Assembly: GCA_021803845.1 (NCBI GenBank)
Contig: JAJZLA010000110.1
Location: 1 to 6,173, forward strand
From: a bacterium
GTDB taxonomy: Bacteria > SZUA-79 > Acidulodesulfobacterales > Acidulodesulfobacteraceae
DNA: 6,173 nt
Direction of reading: 5' to 3'
Shown here: positions 1-6,024 of the stretch, piece after piece
Position numbering within the stretch: position 1 is the stretch's first letter
How the letters are laid out: each line of letters begins with the position of its first letter
Translations under genes and position numbers: made by a program
The notes under the pieces: generated by a model
Database searches by the model: none
What the model saw: only the letters and a program-made list of their open reading frames with translations
Told to the model about the DNA's origin: nothing

Positions 1-95
1 TGGCTTCGAAATTTTTAATAGACGCTATAAAAGAGACGGTTCCTATATGGAAAAAAGAAATATTCGAAGAAGGCGGTAAATGGAAAAGAATATGA
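1..95 (+). CDS. moaE: Molybdopterin synthase catalytic subunit MoaE, C-terminal fragment (5' end outside window)
   Basis: Partial gene; the first complete codon is at 3 and the TGA stop is at 93-95, giving 30 residues that begin ASKFLIDAIKE. MoaE is the large subunit of cytoplasmic molybdopterin synthase. With thiocarboxylated MoaD it converts cyclic pyranopterin monophosphate to molybdopterin in molybdenum/tungsten cofactor synthesis. The identification rests on the characteristic MoaE C-terminus: a helix (ASKFLIDAIK), then ETVPIWKKEIFEEGGKW. The two lysines that correspond to the active-site pair of E. coli MoaE (K119 and K126) are present with the correct seven-residue spacing: AIK, then IWK. 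The tail ends soon after the GGKW segment, shorter than in E. coli. It overlaps the start of the following activase gene, so the two are probably co-transcribed. The fragment is short, but this motif is distinctive. Confidence 0.85.
   Translation, partial: ASKFLIDAIKETVPIWKKEIFEEGGKWKRI
70..76 (+). promoter_or_regulatory. Probable Shine-Dalgarno for the activase gene, inside the moaE 3' end
   Basis: The purine-rich AAGGCGG lies with its AGG about 6 nt before the ATG at 80, which favours that start. A second in-frame ATG at 92 forms an ATGA overlap with the moaE stop (93-95). It is preceded by only a weak GGAAAAG at 82-88. Both starts are consistent with translational coupling to moaE; they differ by four residues (MEKN). 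Confidence 0.5.
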
Positions 96-3070
96 AAGAA
101 AAGCTTTATCTCGGCATAGATATAGGTTCTACCACCGTTAAATTTGCAATTTTAGATGATAATCTTAATCTTATAAAGAAAGATTACGTAAGATCTAACG
201 GCGAATCAATAAAAACGGCTTATGACGTTTTAAAAAAAATATTCGACGAGTATCCTAAAAATCTTTTTGCCGGAATAGGAGCGACGGGTTCCGGTTCACG
301 CACTCTGGGCGCAGTATTAGGCATTCCGAACATAAACGAATTAGTGGCGCAAACGGAAGCCGTTAAGTATCTTTATCCAGACGTTAAAACCGTAATAGAA
401 ATTGGAGGGCAGGATTCCAAATTTTTAATGCTCAGGAAAAACGAAGAAACCGGACAGATATTTTTGGAAGACTTTGGGCTTAACGATTTATGCGCAGCCG
501 GCACAGGTTCTTTTCTCGACCAGCAGGCGGAAAGACTTCATATAAATATAGAAAACGAATTCGGCAATATGGCATTGGAGTCTAAAAATCCCGCTAAGAT
601 TGCGGGAAGATGTACGGTTTTCGCAAAGTCGGACATGATACATCTTCAGCAGGTTTCTACACCTCTATCCGATATCGTCGCCGGACTTTGTTATGCGGTT
701 GCAAGAACTTTTATAGGAACAGTAGCGAAGGGTAAAAAATTTGAAAGACCCGTCATTTTTCAAGGCGGCGTTGCATTTAACAAAGGCATGATAAGAGCCT
801 TTAAAGATATTCTCGAGCTAAAAGACGGCGAACTCATAATACCGGAACATCATACCGTTATGCCGGCTATAGGCATAGCTATAATTTCGCGCGACGAAAA
901 AGATTTTAAATTTAACGGGTTAGATCCCCTCAGGGAATTTATCGAAAAAGATAAATCTTCCGGCAGATACAGGGAAAGATTGAAATCTATTCAATTTGCG
1001 GATGAAAAGTTTAATATTGCGGAAATGGATGTTTTAAATTCCCTTAAATCTCTTTCCGGCAGTAATATTCCGGTTTATATAGGCATAGATACCGGCTCCG
1101 TTTCTACGAACATAGTTTTGTTAGACGAAAATAAAAATCTATTAGTTAAAAAATATAAAAAAACAAACGGCAAACCAATTGAAATCGTAAGGGATACTCT
1201 TTACGAAATTTATCTTGAACTAAAAAATTTCAATATAGGCGCTACGGTAAAAGGGATATGTACGACCGGTTCCGGGCGCTATTTAATAGCCGATTACGTA
1301 GGCGCCGACATCGTAAAAAACGAAATAACGGCACAGGCCGCGGCATCTATATTTATAGACAAAGACGTCGATACCGTTTTTGAAATAGGCGGTCAGGATT
1401 CAAAATATATCAGGATTAAAGACGGGGTCGTAGTGGATTTTGAAATGAATAAAGCATGCGCGGCAGGCACGGGTTCATTCTTAGAAGAACAGGCTTTAAA
1501 ACTTAATATCGATATTATAAAAGAATTTTCTGATAAAGCCTTTAACGCCACCAGTTCTTGTAATCTAGGCGACAGATGCACCGTATTTATGGAATCCGAC
1601 CTTGTTTCGCATCAGCAAAAAGGGGCAAATAAAGACCAGCTTATAGCCGGATTAGCCTATTCTATAGTCGAGAACTATTTAAATAAAGTAGTTCTGGGAA
1701 AACCTATAGGCGGACACATACTTTTTCAAGGAGGAGTAGCTTTAAATAAAGCCGTAGTAAGCGCTTTTGAAGCGCTTCTCGGAAAAAAAATTATAGTTCC
1801 GCGGCATAACGAAGTAACCGGCGCTATAGGCAGCGCCCTTATAGCTTTTACCAATAATTCCGAGTCTAAGTTCGTCGGTTTCGATTTAAGAAACAGAAAA
1901 TACGCGCAGGAATCTTTTGAATGTTTAAAATGTTCGAATTTATGCGACGTTAATAAAGTAGCGGTTGAAAATGAACCTCCCCATTATTACGGAGCAAGAT
2001 GCGACATATTTGAAATAGATAAAGCTAAAACGAAAAAAGGAGATAATTTTTTTAAATATAGAAAGGAACTTTTATTAGAGGGATATTCGGATGTCAACGA
2101 ATTCGACTATTCTAAACCGCGTATAGGAATCCCTTTCTGCCTCGAAACTTATGACCTTTTTCCTTTTTATAACGAATTTTTTAGCAGGTTAGATTTTAAC
2201 GTTATTTTATCTACGGAAACAAATAGAAATATAATAAATTCATCTAACATGCTTTCTGTTACCGATACCTGTTTTCCGGTAAAAGTAGTAGCCGGTCACG
2301 TAAAAAATCTAATAGATAAAAAAATAGACGCGGTTTTTCTGCCGGCTTTGGTTAACAGGGAAAAAAATCATGATTTTCAAAAAAATACATATCAATGTCC
2401 CTATATCCAAGGTGTTCCATACATTGCAAAATCGTTGCTTGAGTTTAATAAAATACCTGTTATTTCGCCGGAGGTGAGGCTTTTAGGCGATAAACACGAT
2501 TACGATTTAACTATCGACCATTTTTTAAAAAATCTTAAAAAATTCGGTGTACCGAAAAATAAAATTATTGCCGCTTTTGACAAAGCGATTAATAAACAGA
2601 AACAATTTTTTGTAAGATTAAAAGCTAAAGGCAAGGAAGTCTTGGAAAATTACGATGATATTACGGTATTGATAGGAAGGCCTTATAATACCCAGGACGA
2701 AGGAATTAACTTATCTATGTCCAATAAAATTTCTTCTCTCGGCAAAACAGTAATGCCTATGGATTTTCTTGATATCGAAGGCGTTTCTATTTATGAAGAA
2801 CATGATAATATGTTCTGGCATTCGGGGCATAAAATTTTATCGACGGCTAAAATAATCGCAGATAATCCAAAATTGAATGCAGTTTATATTACTAATTATG
2901 CATGCGGCCCGGATTCTTTTATAAAAACTTTCTTTGCGGAATATATGAAAAACAAGCCTTATCTTGAAATAGAAATTGACGAACATAATGCAGATGCCGG
3001 TTACATTACGAGATTGGAAGCTTTTTACGACAGTATTAAAGATTTTAAAATAAAACCTGAAAACGTTTGA
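80..3070 (+). CDS. Tandem acyl-CoA dehydratase activase (BcrA/BadF/HgdC-type) fused to DUF2229/HgdB-like region
   Basis: The 996-residue protein belongs to the 2-hydroxyacyl-CoA dehydratase / benzoyl-CoA reductase activator family. These are ASKHA-fold ATPases that use ATP hydrolysis to push a low-potential electron from a [4Fe-4S] cluster onto a partner. Two full activase domains are visible. Domain 1 (about 8-275) has DIGSTTVK at 14-21, ATGSGSR at 68-74, IGGQDSK at 108-114, cluster cysteines C138 (LCAAGTGSF) and C178 (GRCTVF), and FQGGVAFNK at 227-235. Domain 2 (about 332-592) has DTGSVSTN at 337-344, TTGSGR at 395-400, IGGQDSK at 436-442, C460, C500 and FQGGVALNK at 549-557. A CxxC-x3-C cluster (C615, C618, C622, plus C641) links to a DUF2229/dehydratase-like C-terminus. 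That region has DTCFPVK at 729-735, GRPYN at 866-870, NYACGPDSF at 939-947 and EIDEHNADAG at 965-974. Homodimeric activators place two cysteines per subunit on one shared cluster, so this fusion could assemble the site within one chain. No separate dehydratase alpha/beta genes are nearby; the substrate is unknown. The soluble cytoplasmic location is inferred. The start at 80 is preferred for its SD; 92 is possible. Confidence 0.93.
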   Translation: MEKNMKEKLYLGIDIGSTTVKFAILDDNLNLIKKDYVRSNGESIKTAYDVLKKIFDEYPKNLFAGIGATGSGSRTLGAVLGIPNINELVAQTEAVKYLYPDVKTVIEIGGQDSKFLMLRKNEETGQIFLEDFGLNDLCAAGTGSFLDQQAERLHINIENEFGNMALESKNPAKIAGRCTVFAKSDMIHLQQVSTPLSDIVAGLCYAVARTFIGTVAKGKKFERPVIFQGGVAFNKGMIRAFKDILELKDGELIIPEHHTVMPAIGIAIISRDEKDFKFNGLDPLREFIEKDKSSGRYRERLKSIQFADEKFNIAEMDVLNSLKSLSGSNIPVYIGIDTGSVSTNIVLLDENKNLLVKKYKKTNGKPIEIVRDTLYEIYLELKNFNIGATVKGICTTGSGRYLIADYVGADIVKNEITAQAAASIFIDKDVDTVFEIGGQDSKYIRIKDGVVVDFEMNKACAAGTGSFLEEQALKLNIDIIKEFSDKAFNATSSCNLGDRCTVFMESDLVSHQQKGANKDQLIAGLAYSIVENYLNKVVLGKPIGGHILFQGGVALNKAVVSAFEALLGKKIIVPRHNEVTGAIGSALIAFTNNSESKFVGFDLRNRKYAQESFECLKCSNLCDVNKVAVENEPPHYYGARCDIFEIDKAKTKKGDNFFKYRKELLLEGYSDVNEFDYSKPRIGIPFCLETYDLFPFYNEFFSRLDFNVILSTETNRNIINSSNMLSVTDTCFPVKVVAGHVKNLIDKKIDAVFLPALVNREKNHDFQKNTYQCPYIQGVPYIAKSLLEFNKIPVISPEVRLLGDKHDYDLTIDHFLKNLKKFGVPKNKIIAAFDKAINKQKQFFVRLKAKGKEVLENYDDITVLIGRPYNTQDEGINLSMSNKISSLGKTVMPMDFLDIEGVSIYEEHDNMFWHSGHKILSTAKIIADNPKLNAVYITNYACGPDSFIKTFFAEYMKNKPYLEIEIDEHNADAGYITRLEAFYDSIKDFKIKPENV

Positions 3071-3095
3071 CATTTTTTTTATATTATATAATAAT
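3067..3095 (+). promoter_or_regulatory. Sigma-70-type promoter of the PerR-like gene
   Basis: A perfect TTGACA -35 lies at 3067-3072 and overlaps the TGA stop (3068-3070) of the activase gene. After exactly 17 bp, AATAAT at 3090-3095 matches 5 of 6 bases of the -10 consensus. A perfect TATAAT also occurs at 3087-3092, but its spacing would be only 14 bp. Transcription would begin around 3102, giving a leader of about 26 nt before the ATG at 3128. The spacer contains a run of eight T. The whole region is very AT-rich, so the -10 call is less secure than the -35. Confidence 0.6.
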
Positions 3096-3108
3096 GAATA
3101 TTATATAA
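3084..3108. promoter_or_regulatory. Candidate PerR/Fur operator overlapping the promoter
   Basis: This 25-bp palindrome is centred on G3096. It has perfect 10-bp arms, TTATATAATA (3084-3093) and TATTATATAA (3099-3108), separated by ATGAA. The central 15 bp (3089-3103, TAATAATGAATATTA) match the Bacillus subtilis PerR box TTATAATNATTATAA at 12 of its 14 defined positions. It covers the -10 region, where bound repressor would block RNA polymerase, and lies immediately before a Fur-family gene. An autoregulatory role is inferred. A second, overlapping inverted repeat with 8-bp arms (3097-3104 and 3109-3116) is centred about one helical turn downstream. AT-rich composition makes chance palindromes more likely. 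Confidence 0.55.
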
Positions 3109-3127
3109 ATAATATTTTAGAGATAGA

Positions 3128-3613
3128 ATGAAGCATCAAATTAATTCGCGGTTAAACGATATAGTTTCAAAAATAAAAAAAATGGGGTACAGTCTTACGC
3201 CTCAAAGGCTTGAAATTATTAAAATAGTCTCGGAATCGAAAAGTCATCCTTCGGCGGTGGACGTTTACGGTAAACTTAGAAAATCATATCCAATGATTTC
3301 ATTAAATACAGTTTATAAAAATCTTTCCCTATTGTCTGCTATACATGAGGTTAAGGAAATAAGAACTTTGCAAAATTCGGTGCATTACGATGGAGATATT
3401 TCATTGCACGGTCATGCTATATGCGAAAAATGCGGCAAAATAATGGACGTTAAAATAGACGAATCGGATTTTAAAGGATTTTTTGAAACAAAAATAAAAG
3501 AAAATTTTAAAGAAAATTATTATATTAACAATTACGGATTAGAATTTTACGGTTTATGCGGCTTATGTTATAACGAAACTGCAGCAGATGAAAACATTTC
3601 CGGTCAATCTTAA
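3128..3613 (+). CDS. perR: Fur-family metalloregulator, PerR-like peroxide-sensing repressor
   Basis: This 161-residue protein is slightly longer than typical Fur/PerR proteins. The N-terminal winged helix (about 1-85) contains the family signatures LTPQR (23-27), SHPSAVDVY (39-47) and the recognition helix region SLNTVYKNL (58-66). The C-terminal dimerisation domain carries two CxxC pairs, C99/C102 and C144/C147, which are the structural zinc site. The regulatory metal ligands match those of B. subtilis PerR one for one: H40 (H37), D88 (D85), H94 (H91), H96 (H93) and D107 (D104). Aspartates at the second and fifth positions are typical of PerR, whereas Fur has glutamates there. It probably represses oxidative-stress genes when Fe(II)- or Mn(II)-bound and is released when peroxide oxidises a ligand histidine. 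It has its own promoter with a palindromic operator, suggesting autoregulation. The SD is weak (AGAGA at 3119-3123). Its stop overlaps that of the convergent iorB-like gene. An iron-sensing Fur role cannot be excluded from sequence alone. Confidence 0.85.
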   Translation: MKHQINSRLNDIVSKIKKMGYSLTPQRLEIIKIVSESKSHPSAVDVYGKLRKSYPMISLNTVYKNLSLLSAIHEVKEIRTLQNSVHYDGDISLHGHAICEKCGKIMDVKIDESDFKGFFETKIKENFKENYYINNYGLEFYGLCGLCYNETAADENISGQS

Positions 3614-4203
3614 TTTTCGGTTACATAATCGTAACCCTTCAAAATAGTTTGAATCATATTTTTCTTTAAAGCGTCGTTTTCGGAAAACAAAGCCGTTTGT
3701 CTCAAAACGGAATCGAGGTCTAAAAGACTGCTTTTCGATATAAAAGCTCCTATAAGGGCAATATAAGAACTTATCCTGTTTTTCCCCATCGAATCTTGGT
3801 CGATTATGTTTTTTAGCGGTATTCTGTAAATATTTTCCGTCTTCTCTTTTAATTTTTGCGAAGTCGTTTCATTGTCGGTCAGCCAGAAATCGCATACGTT
3901 AAACGAGGAGTAATCCGAAATCAAAAGCGTATTTTTTCCGATAAAAGGATAGTAGTTTAACAACGATTGAAAATCTAAACTTATAACGGCATCGATATTA
4001 TTAAGGCAGCTTATCGATTCAAATTTACCCACCTTTATAACCGCATATGTCATACTGTAATTGGATATATTAGACGCAGGTTTGATAAGCAAAGACACGT
4101 TGAAGTTTTCATTTTTTAACGAGTAATAAAGAAATTTACTCAAGTAATTTATTTCTTTAAAGTCCGCTCCGTTTAGGATGAGATTATAGTTAATATTTTC
4201 CAT
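3610..4203 (-). CDS. Divergent IorB-like protein (2-oxoacid:ferredoxin oxidoreductase gamma/beta-type domain)
   Basis: This 197-residue protein has a length typical of IorB. The family layout can be followed: a beta strand and loop at the N-terminus (NYNLILNGADFKEINYLSKFL), a strand pair ending in AVIKVG (54-59), IDAVISLDF (70-78) where IorB has the aDvllalE segment, RISSYIALIGAF (143-154) where IorB has a NxvmLGal segment, and a C-terminal KKNMIQTILKGYDY. The two sequence hallmarks are absent. The glycine-rich GxGGQG loop is replaced by NGADFKEI (11-18), and the G-x-x-QRGGSV segment by PASNISNYSMTYAV (42-55). It lies 6 nt downstream of the iorA-like gene, in the order seen for iorAB, so the products probably form a complex. 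There is no clear SD before the ATG. The catalytic function of IorB is unlikely to be intact. The assignment comes from residue patterns and context and should be confirmed by a profile search. Confidence 0.6.
   Translation of the reverse strand: MENINYNLILNGADFKEINYLSKFLYYSLKNENFNVSLLIKPASNISNYSMTYAVIKVGKFESISCLNNIDAVISLDFQSLLNYYPFIGKNTLLISDYSSFNVCDFWLTDNETTSQKLKEKTENIYRIPLKNIIDQDSMGKNRISSYIALIGAFISKSSLLDLDSVLRQTALFSENDALKKNMIQTILKGYDYVTEN
3619..3636. repeat. Short perfect inverted repeat at the convergent gene ends
   Basis: GGTTAC (3619-3624) and GTAACC (3631-3636) form a 6-bp stem with a 6-nt loop. The repeat lies just beyond the PerR-like stop codon, inside the last codons of the iorB-like gene. 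Neither strand has a T-tract directly after the stem, so a standard intrinsic terminator is not supported. It could mark or stabilise a 3' end, or be coincidental coding sequence. Confidence 0.3.
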
Positions 4204-4209
4204 AAAGTT

Positions 4210-5991
4210 CTATAGATTAATTTTACTTTCTAACGATTTTTTTACTTTAATTTTTTTACGTTTTTTTGATTTAATTGCATTATGCGGACATATATAGATG
4301 CATAATTTGCAGAAATTACAAATTTCAGATTCTATAAATATATCTTTGTTTATATCTATCTTTATAGCGGGGCATTTTGTTTTTTGATAGCAGAGTCTGC
4401 AGTCGAATTTTTTGCAAACTGCATTGTTTACGATAAGATAAGATTTATAATTCAAATCTCGTCCGGATTTTGCATTATTAAAACAATCGTTATCTATAAA
4501 TATTAACGGCGCACTACCTTGCGCTGCATTAAAATCTTTTAGCCCGCATTTTTTTATAATATTTTTTTTAATAGATTTTAAAGCAGGATTTAAAATTAAG
4601 TTTTCCGCATTAAAATCATAATCGAATATAGATTTATACACGACAAATACAATCCTGCCGTTTGTTTTTGTTCCGTTATAAATTTTAAGAAATTTGTCTA
4701 AATTTTCATAAAATTTTAGCGAAGAAATAAAAACATAAAAATTTTTATTTAAATCTTTCGAATTCATTGTATACGAGAAAAAAATAGGATTATTGTTTAT
4801 TGCTATATTGTTAAAAGAAAATTTTAAAGCGCTGGATTGCAATAAAGAAAAGCATCCGTATTCTCCGATTAAAACATCGTTTTCCGAATTCCCTATTTTT
4901 TTCTCTAGATATGTTAAAAAAGAAAATAGATTGCATCCGACGCAAAAAGTTTTAGGCGTTTTTGAGTCTTTAATCTCGAAGTCGTCGGAACAAAAACCCA
5001 ACTCTATGCCGCTATTGTTTTTATCCTCTACGACCGATAAATTTTCATAGTTAATTACGTTTTTGTTATTTTTAATTATATTTATAAGTTGAAGATTTAG
5101 CAGCGAATATGAGTCGAATATATATATATTCTTATAAAAACTGCCGCATTCGGCTTTTATAATTTCATTTAATTCAAGATAGCTTATCGGATTAAGCAGA
5201 TAAAATAAAATAATGTCGCAATTTTTAGAAAATTTTTTATTTTCTATTATACCATGAAAATTTTTTGCGTCGGTTAAAATAAGGTTATTTTCGCCTGAAT
5301 TTTCTGAGCTTTTTTTAAAAAATTCTATATGTTTTCCTGTATTTTTAAACGATTGTATATTTTGAAGGAGTCCTTTATCTTCATCGTTATTTTTAGAATA
5401 TGCGTCCGCAAGATTTTTTAGAGCGAAATCCGGCCTCGATGCCGTCCTTTCGGTGTATTCTTTTTTTTCTTCAAGAATATATTCGTTCATTACTGAATCG
5501 TTCAGATAAAATATAACCGGAAGTTTTAGTTTTTCCGACAGTTCAAAATAATAAGGAATATAATCGATAAAATTTGAAACTTTATAATAGTTATAAACGG
5601 GGAAAACACTTTTAAAATTAAAAGAAAATTTTTTTAATCCCTGTTTTTTAAAAAGAAACAGTACCGTGCCGCCTTTTAGCGCTTCATTTTTAACAAAATA
5701 TTCTTCTAAATGTTCATAATTAAAAAATGAAATATCGTATGCAAAAACCGTAGCCCTGCGGTTAGTTACGGAAAGAGAATAAACTTCAGTCCATAAAAAA
5801 TCGAGATTATATTCGACGTTTAAAGGAGAAACTGCCGGAATTTCCGGCATTGCCTTTGCAATATTATCTTCTAAGAATATATTACTTATTCCGTTGTTTA
5901 AAGTTCTTTTTATTATATATTCAACGCCGGAAATAAACTCGCTGTCAATATTTTTGACGGCGAGTTTATTTCTTTTACCAAAAATTCTCAT
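4210..5991 (-). CDS. Divergent IorA-like protein with C-terminal two-cluster ferredoxin; TPP site apparently lost
   Basis: This 593-residue protein has the length and order of IorA, the indolepyruvate:ferredoxin oxidoreductase alpha subunit. The N-terminal pyrimidine-domain-like part (about 20-170) ends in ELSEKLKLPVIFYLNDSV (150-167), matching the IorA AFELSE...PVLLR stretch. A middle domain (about 235-335) follows. TFCVGCNLFSFL (348-359) corresponds to the family CpGCpHR segment, and GEYGCFSLL (376-384) to GDIGCYTL. Where IorA has the thiamine diphosphate/Mg motif GDSTFxHSG...N, this protein reads ISSLKFYENLDKFLKIYN (422-439). The GDS aspartate is missing; the distal Asn (439) remains. The pyrimidine-side motifs YPGTPSSE and NEK are also not recognisable. 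The C-terminus keeps eight cysteines for two [4Fe-4S] clusters: C526, C531, C534, C540-P and C558, C561, C564, C568-P, followed by a lysine-rich tail. It starts 33 nt after a membrane-protein gene and is followed by an iorB-like gene. No clear SD is seen. It may be an electron carrier or scaffold rather than a decarboxylase. The function is unknown. Confidence 0.65.
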   Translation of the reverse strand: MRIFGKRNKLAVKNIDSEFISGVEYIIKRTLNNGISNIFLEDNIAKAMPEIPAVSPLNVEYNLDFLWTEVYSLSVTNRRATVFAYDISFFNYEHLEEYFVKNEALKGGTVLFLFKKQGLKKFSFNFKSVFPVYNYYKVSNFIDYIPYYFELSEKLKLPVIFYLNDSVMNEYILEEKKEYTERTASRPDFALKNLADAYSKNNDEDKGLLQNIQSFKNTGKHIEFFKKSSENSGENNLILTDAKNFHGIIENKKFSKNCDIILFYLLNPISYLELNEIIKAECGSFYKNIYIFDSYSLLNLQLINIIKNNKNVINYENLSVVEDKNNSGIELGFCSDDFEIKDSKTPKTFCVGCNLFSFLTYLEKKIGNSENDVLIGEYGCFSLLQSSALKFSFNNIAINNNPIFFSYTMNSKDLNKNFYVFISSLKFYENLDKFLKIYNGTKTNGRIVFVVYKSIFDYDFNAENLILNPALKSIKKNIIKKCGLKDFNAAQGSAPLIFIDNDCFNNAKSGRDLNYKSYLIVNNAVCKKFDCRLCYQKTKCPAIKIDINKDIFIESEICNFCKLCIYICPHNAIKSKKRKKIKVKKSLESKINL

Positions 5992-6024
5992 AAAATTTAT
6001 TTTATAAATATTATTGCATTAATA

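Noticed and set aside
1393..1581. Minus-strand open frame of 62 codons inside the activase gene
   Set aside because: It lies wholly within domain 2 of a well-supported gene, lacks a recognisable motif and is best explained as a shadow frame.
2837..3073. Minus-strand open frame of 78 codons over the activase 3' end
   Set aside because: It is antisense to the conserved NYACGPDSF/EIDEHNADAG region and shows no family features of its own.
3061..3080. Possible terminator after the activase gene (AAACGTTT palindrome followed by a T-run)
   Set aside because: The palindrome has no loop and only four base pairs per arm, too weak for an intrinsic terminator. The T-run falls in the spacer of a better supported promoter.
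4793..5050. Plus-strand open frame of 85 codons inside the iorA-like gene
   Set aside because: It is antisense to the FCVGC/GEYGC segment, which has recognisable protein motifs on the minus strand; no independent support.
3610..5991. The iorA-like and iorB-like genes as pseudogenes
   Set aside because: Both frames are uninterrupted at the full family length, are closely spaced, and all eight ferredoxin cysteines are kept, which argues for continued function despite the lost motifs.
5992..6024. Promoter for the iorA-like gene (TATAAA-like boxes on the minus strand)
   Set aside because: The 33-bp gap is almost entirely A and T, so -10-like strings are expected by chance, and no -35 stands out. 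Read-through from the upstream gene is simpler.
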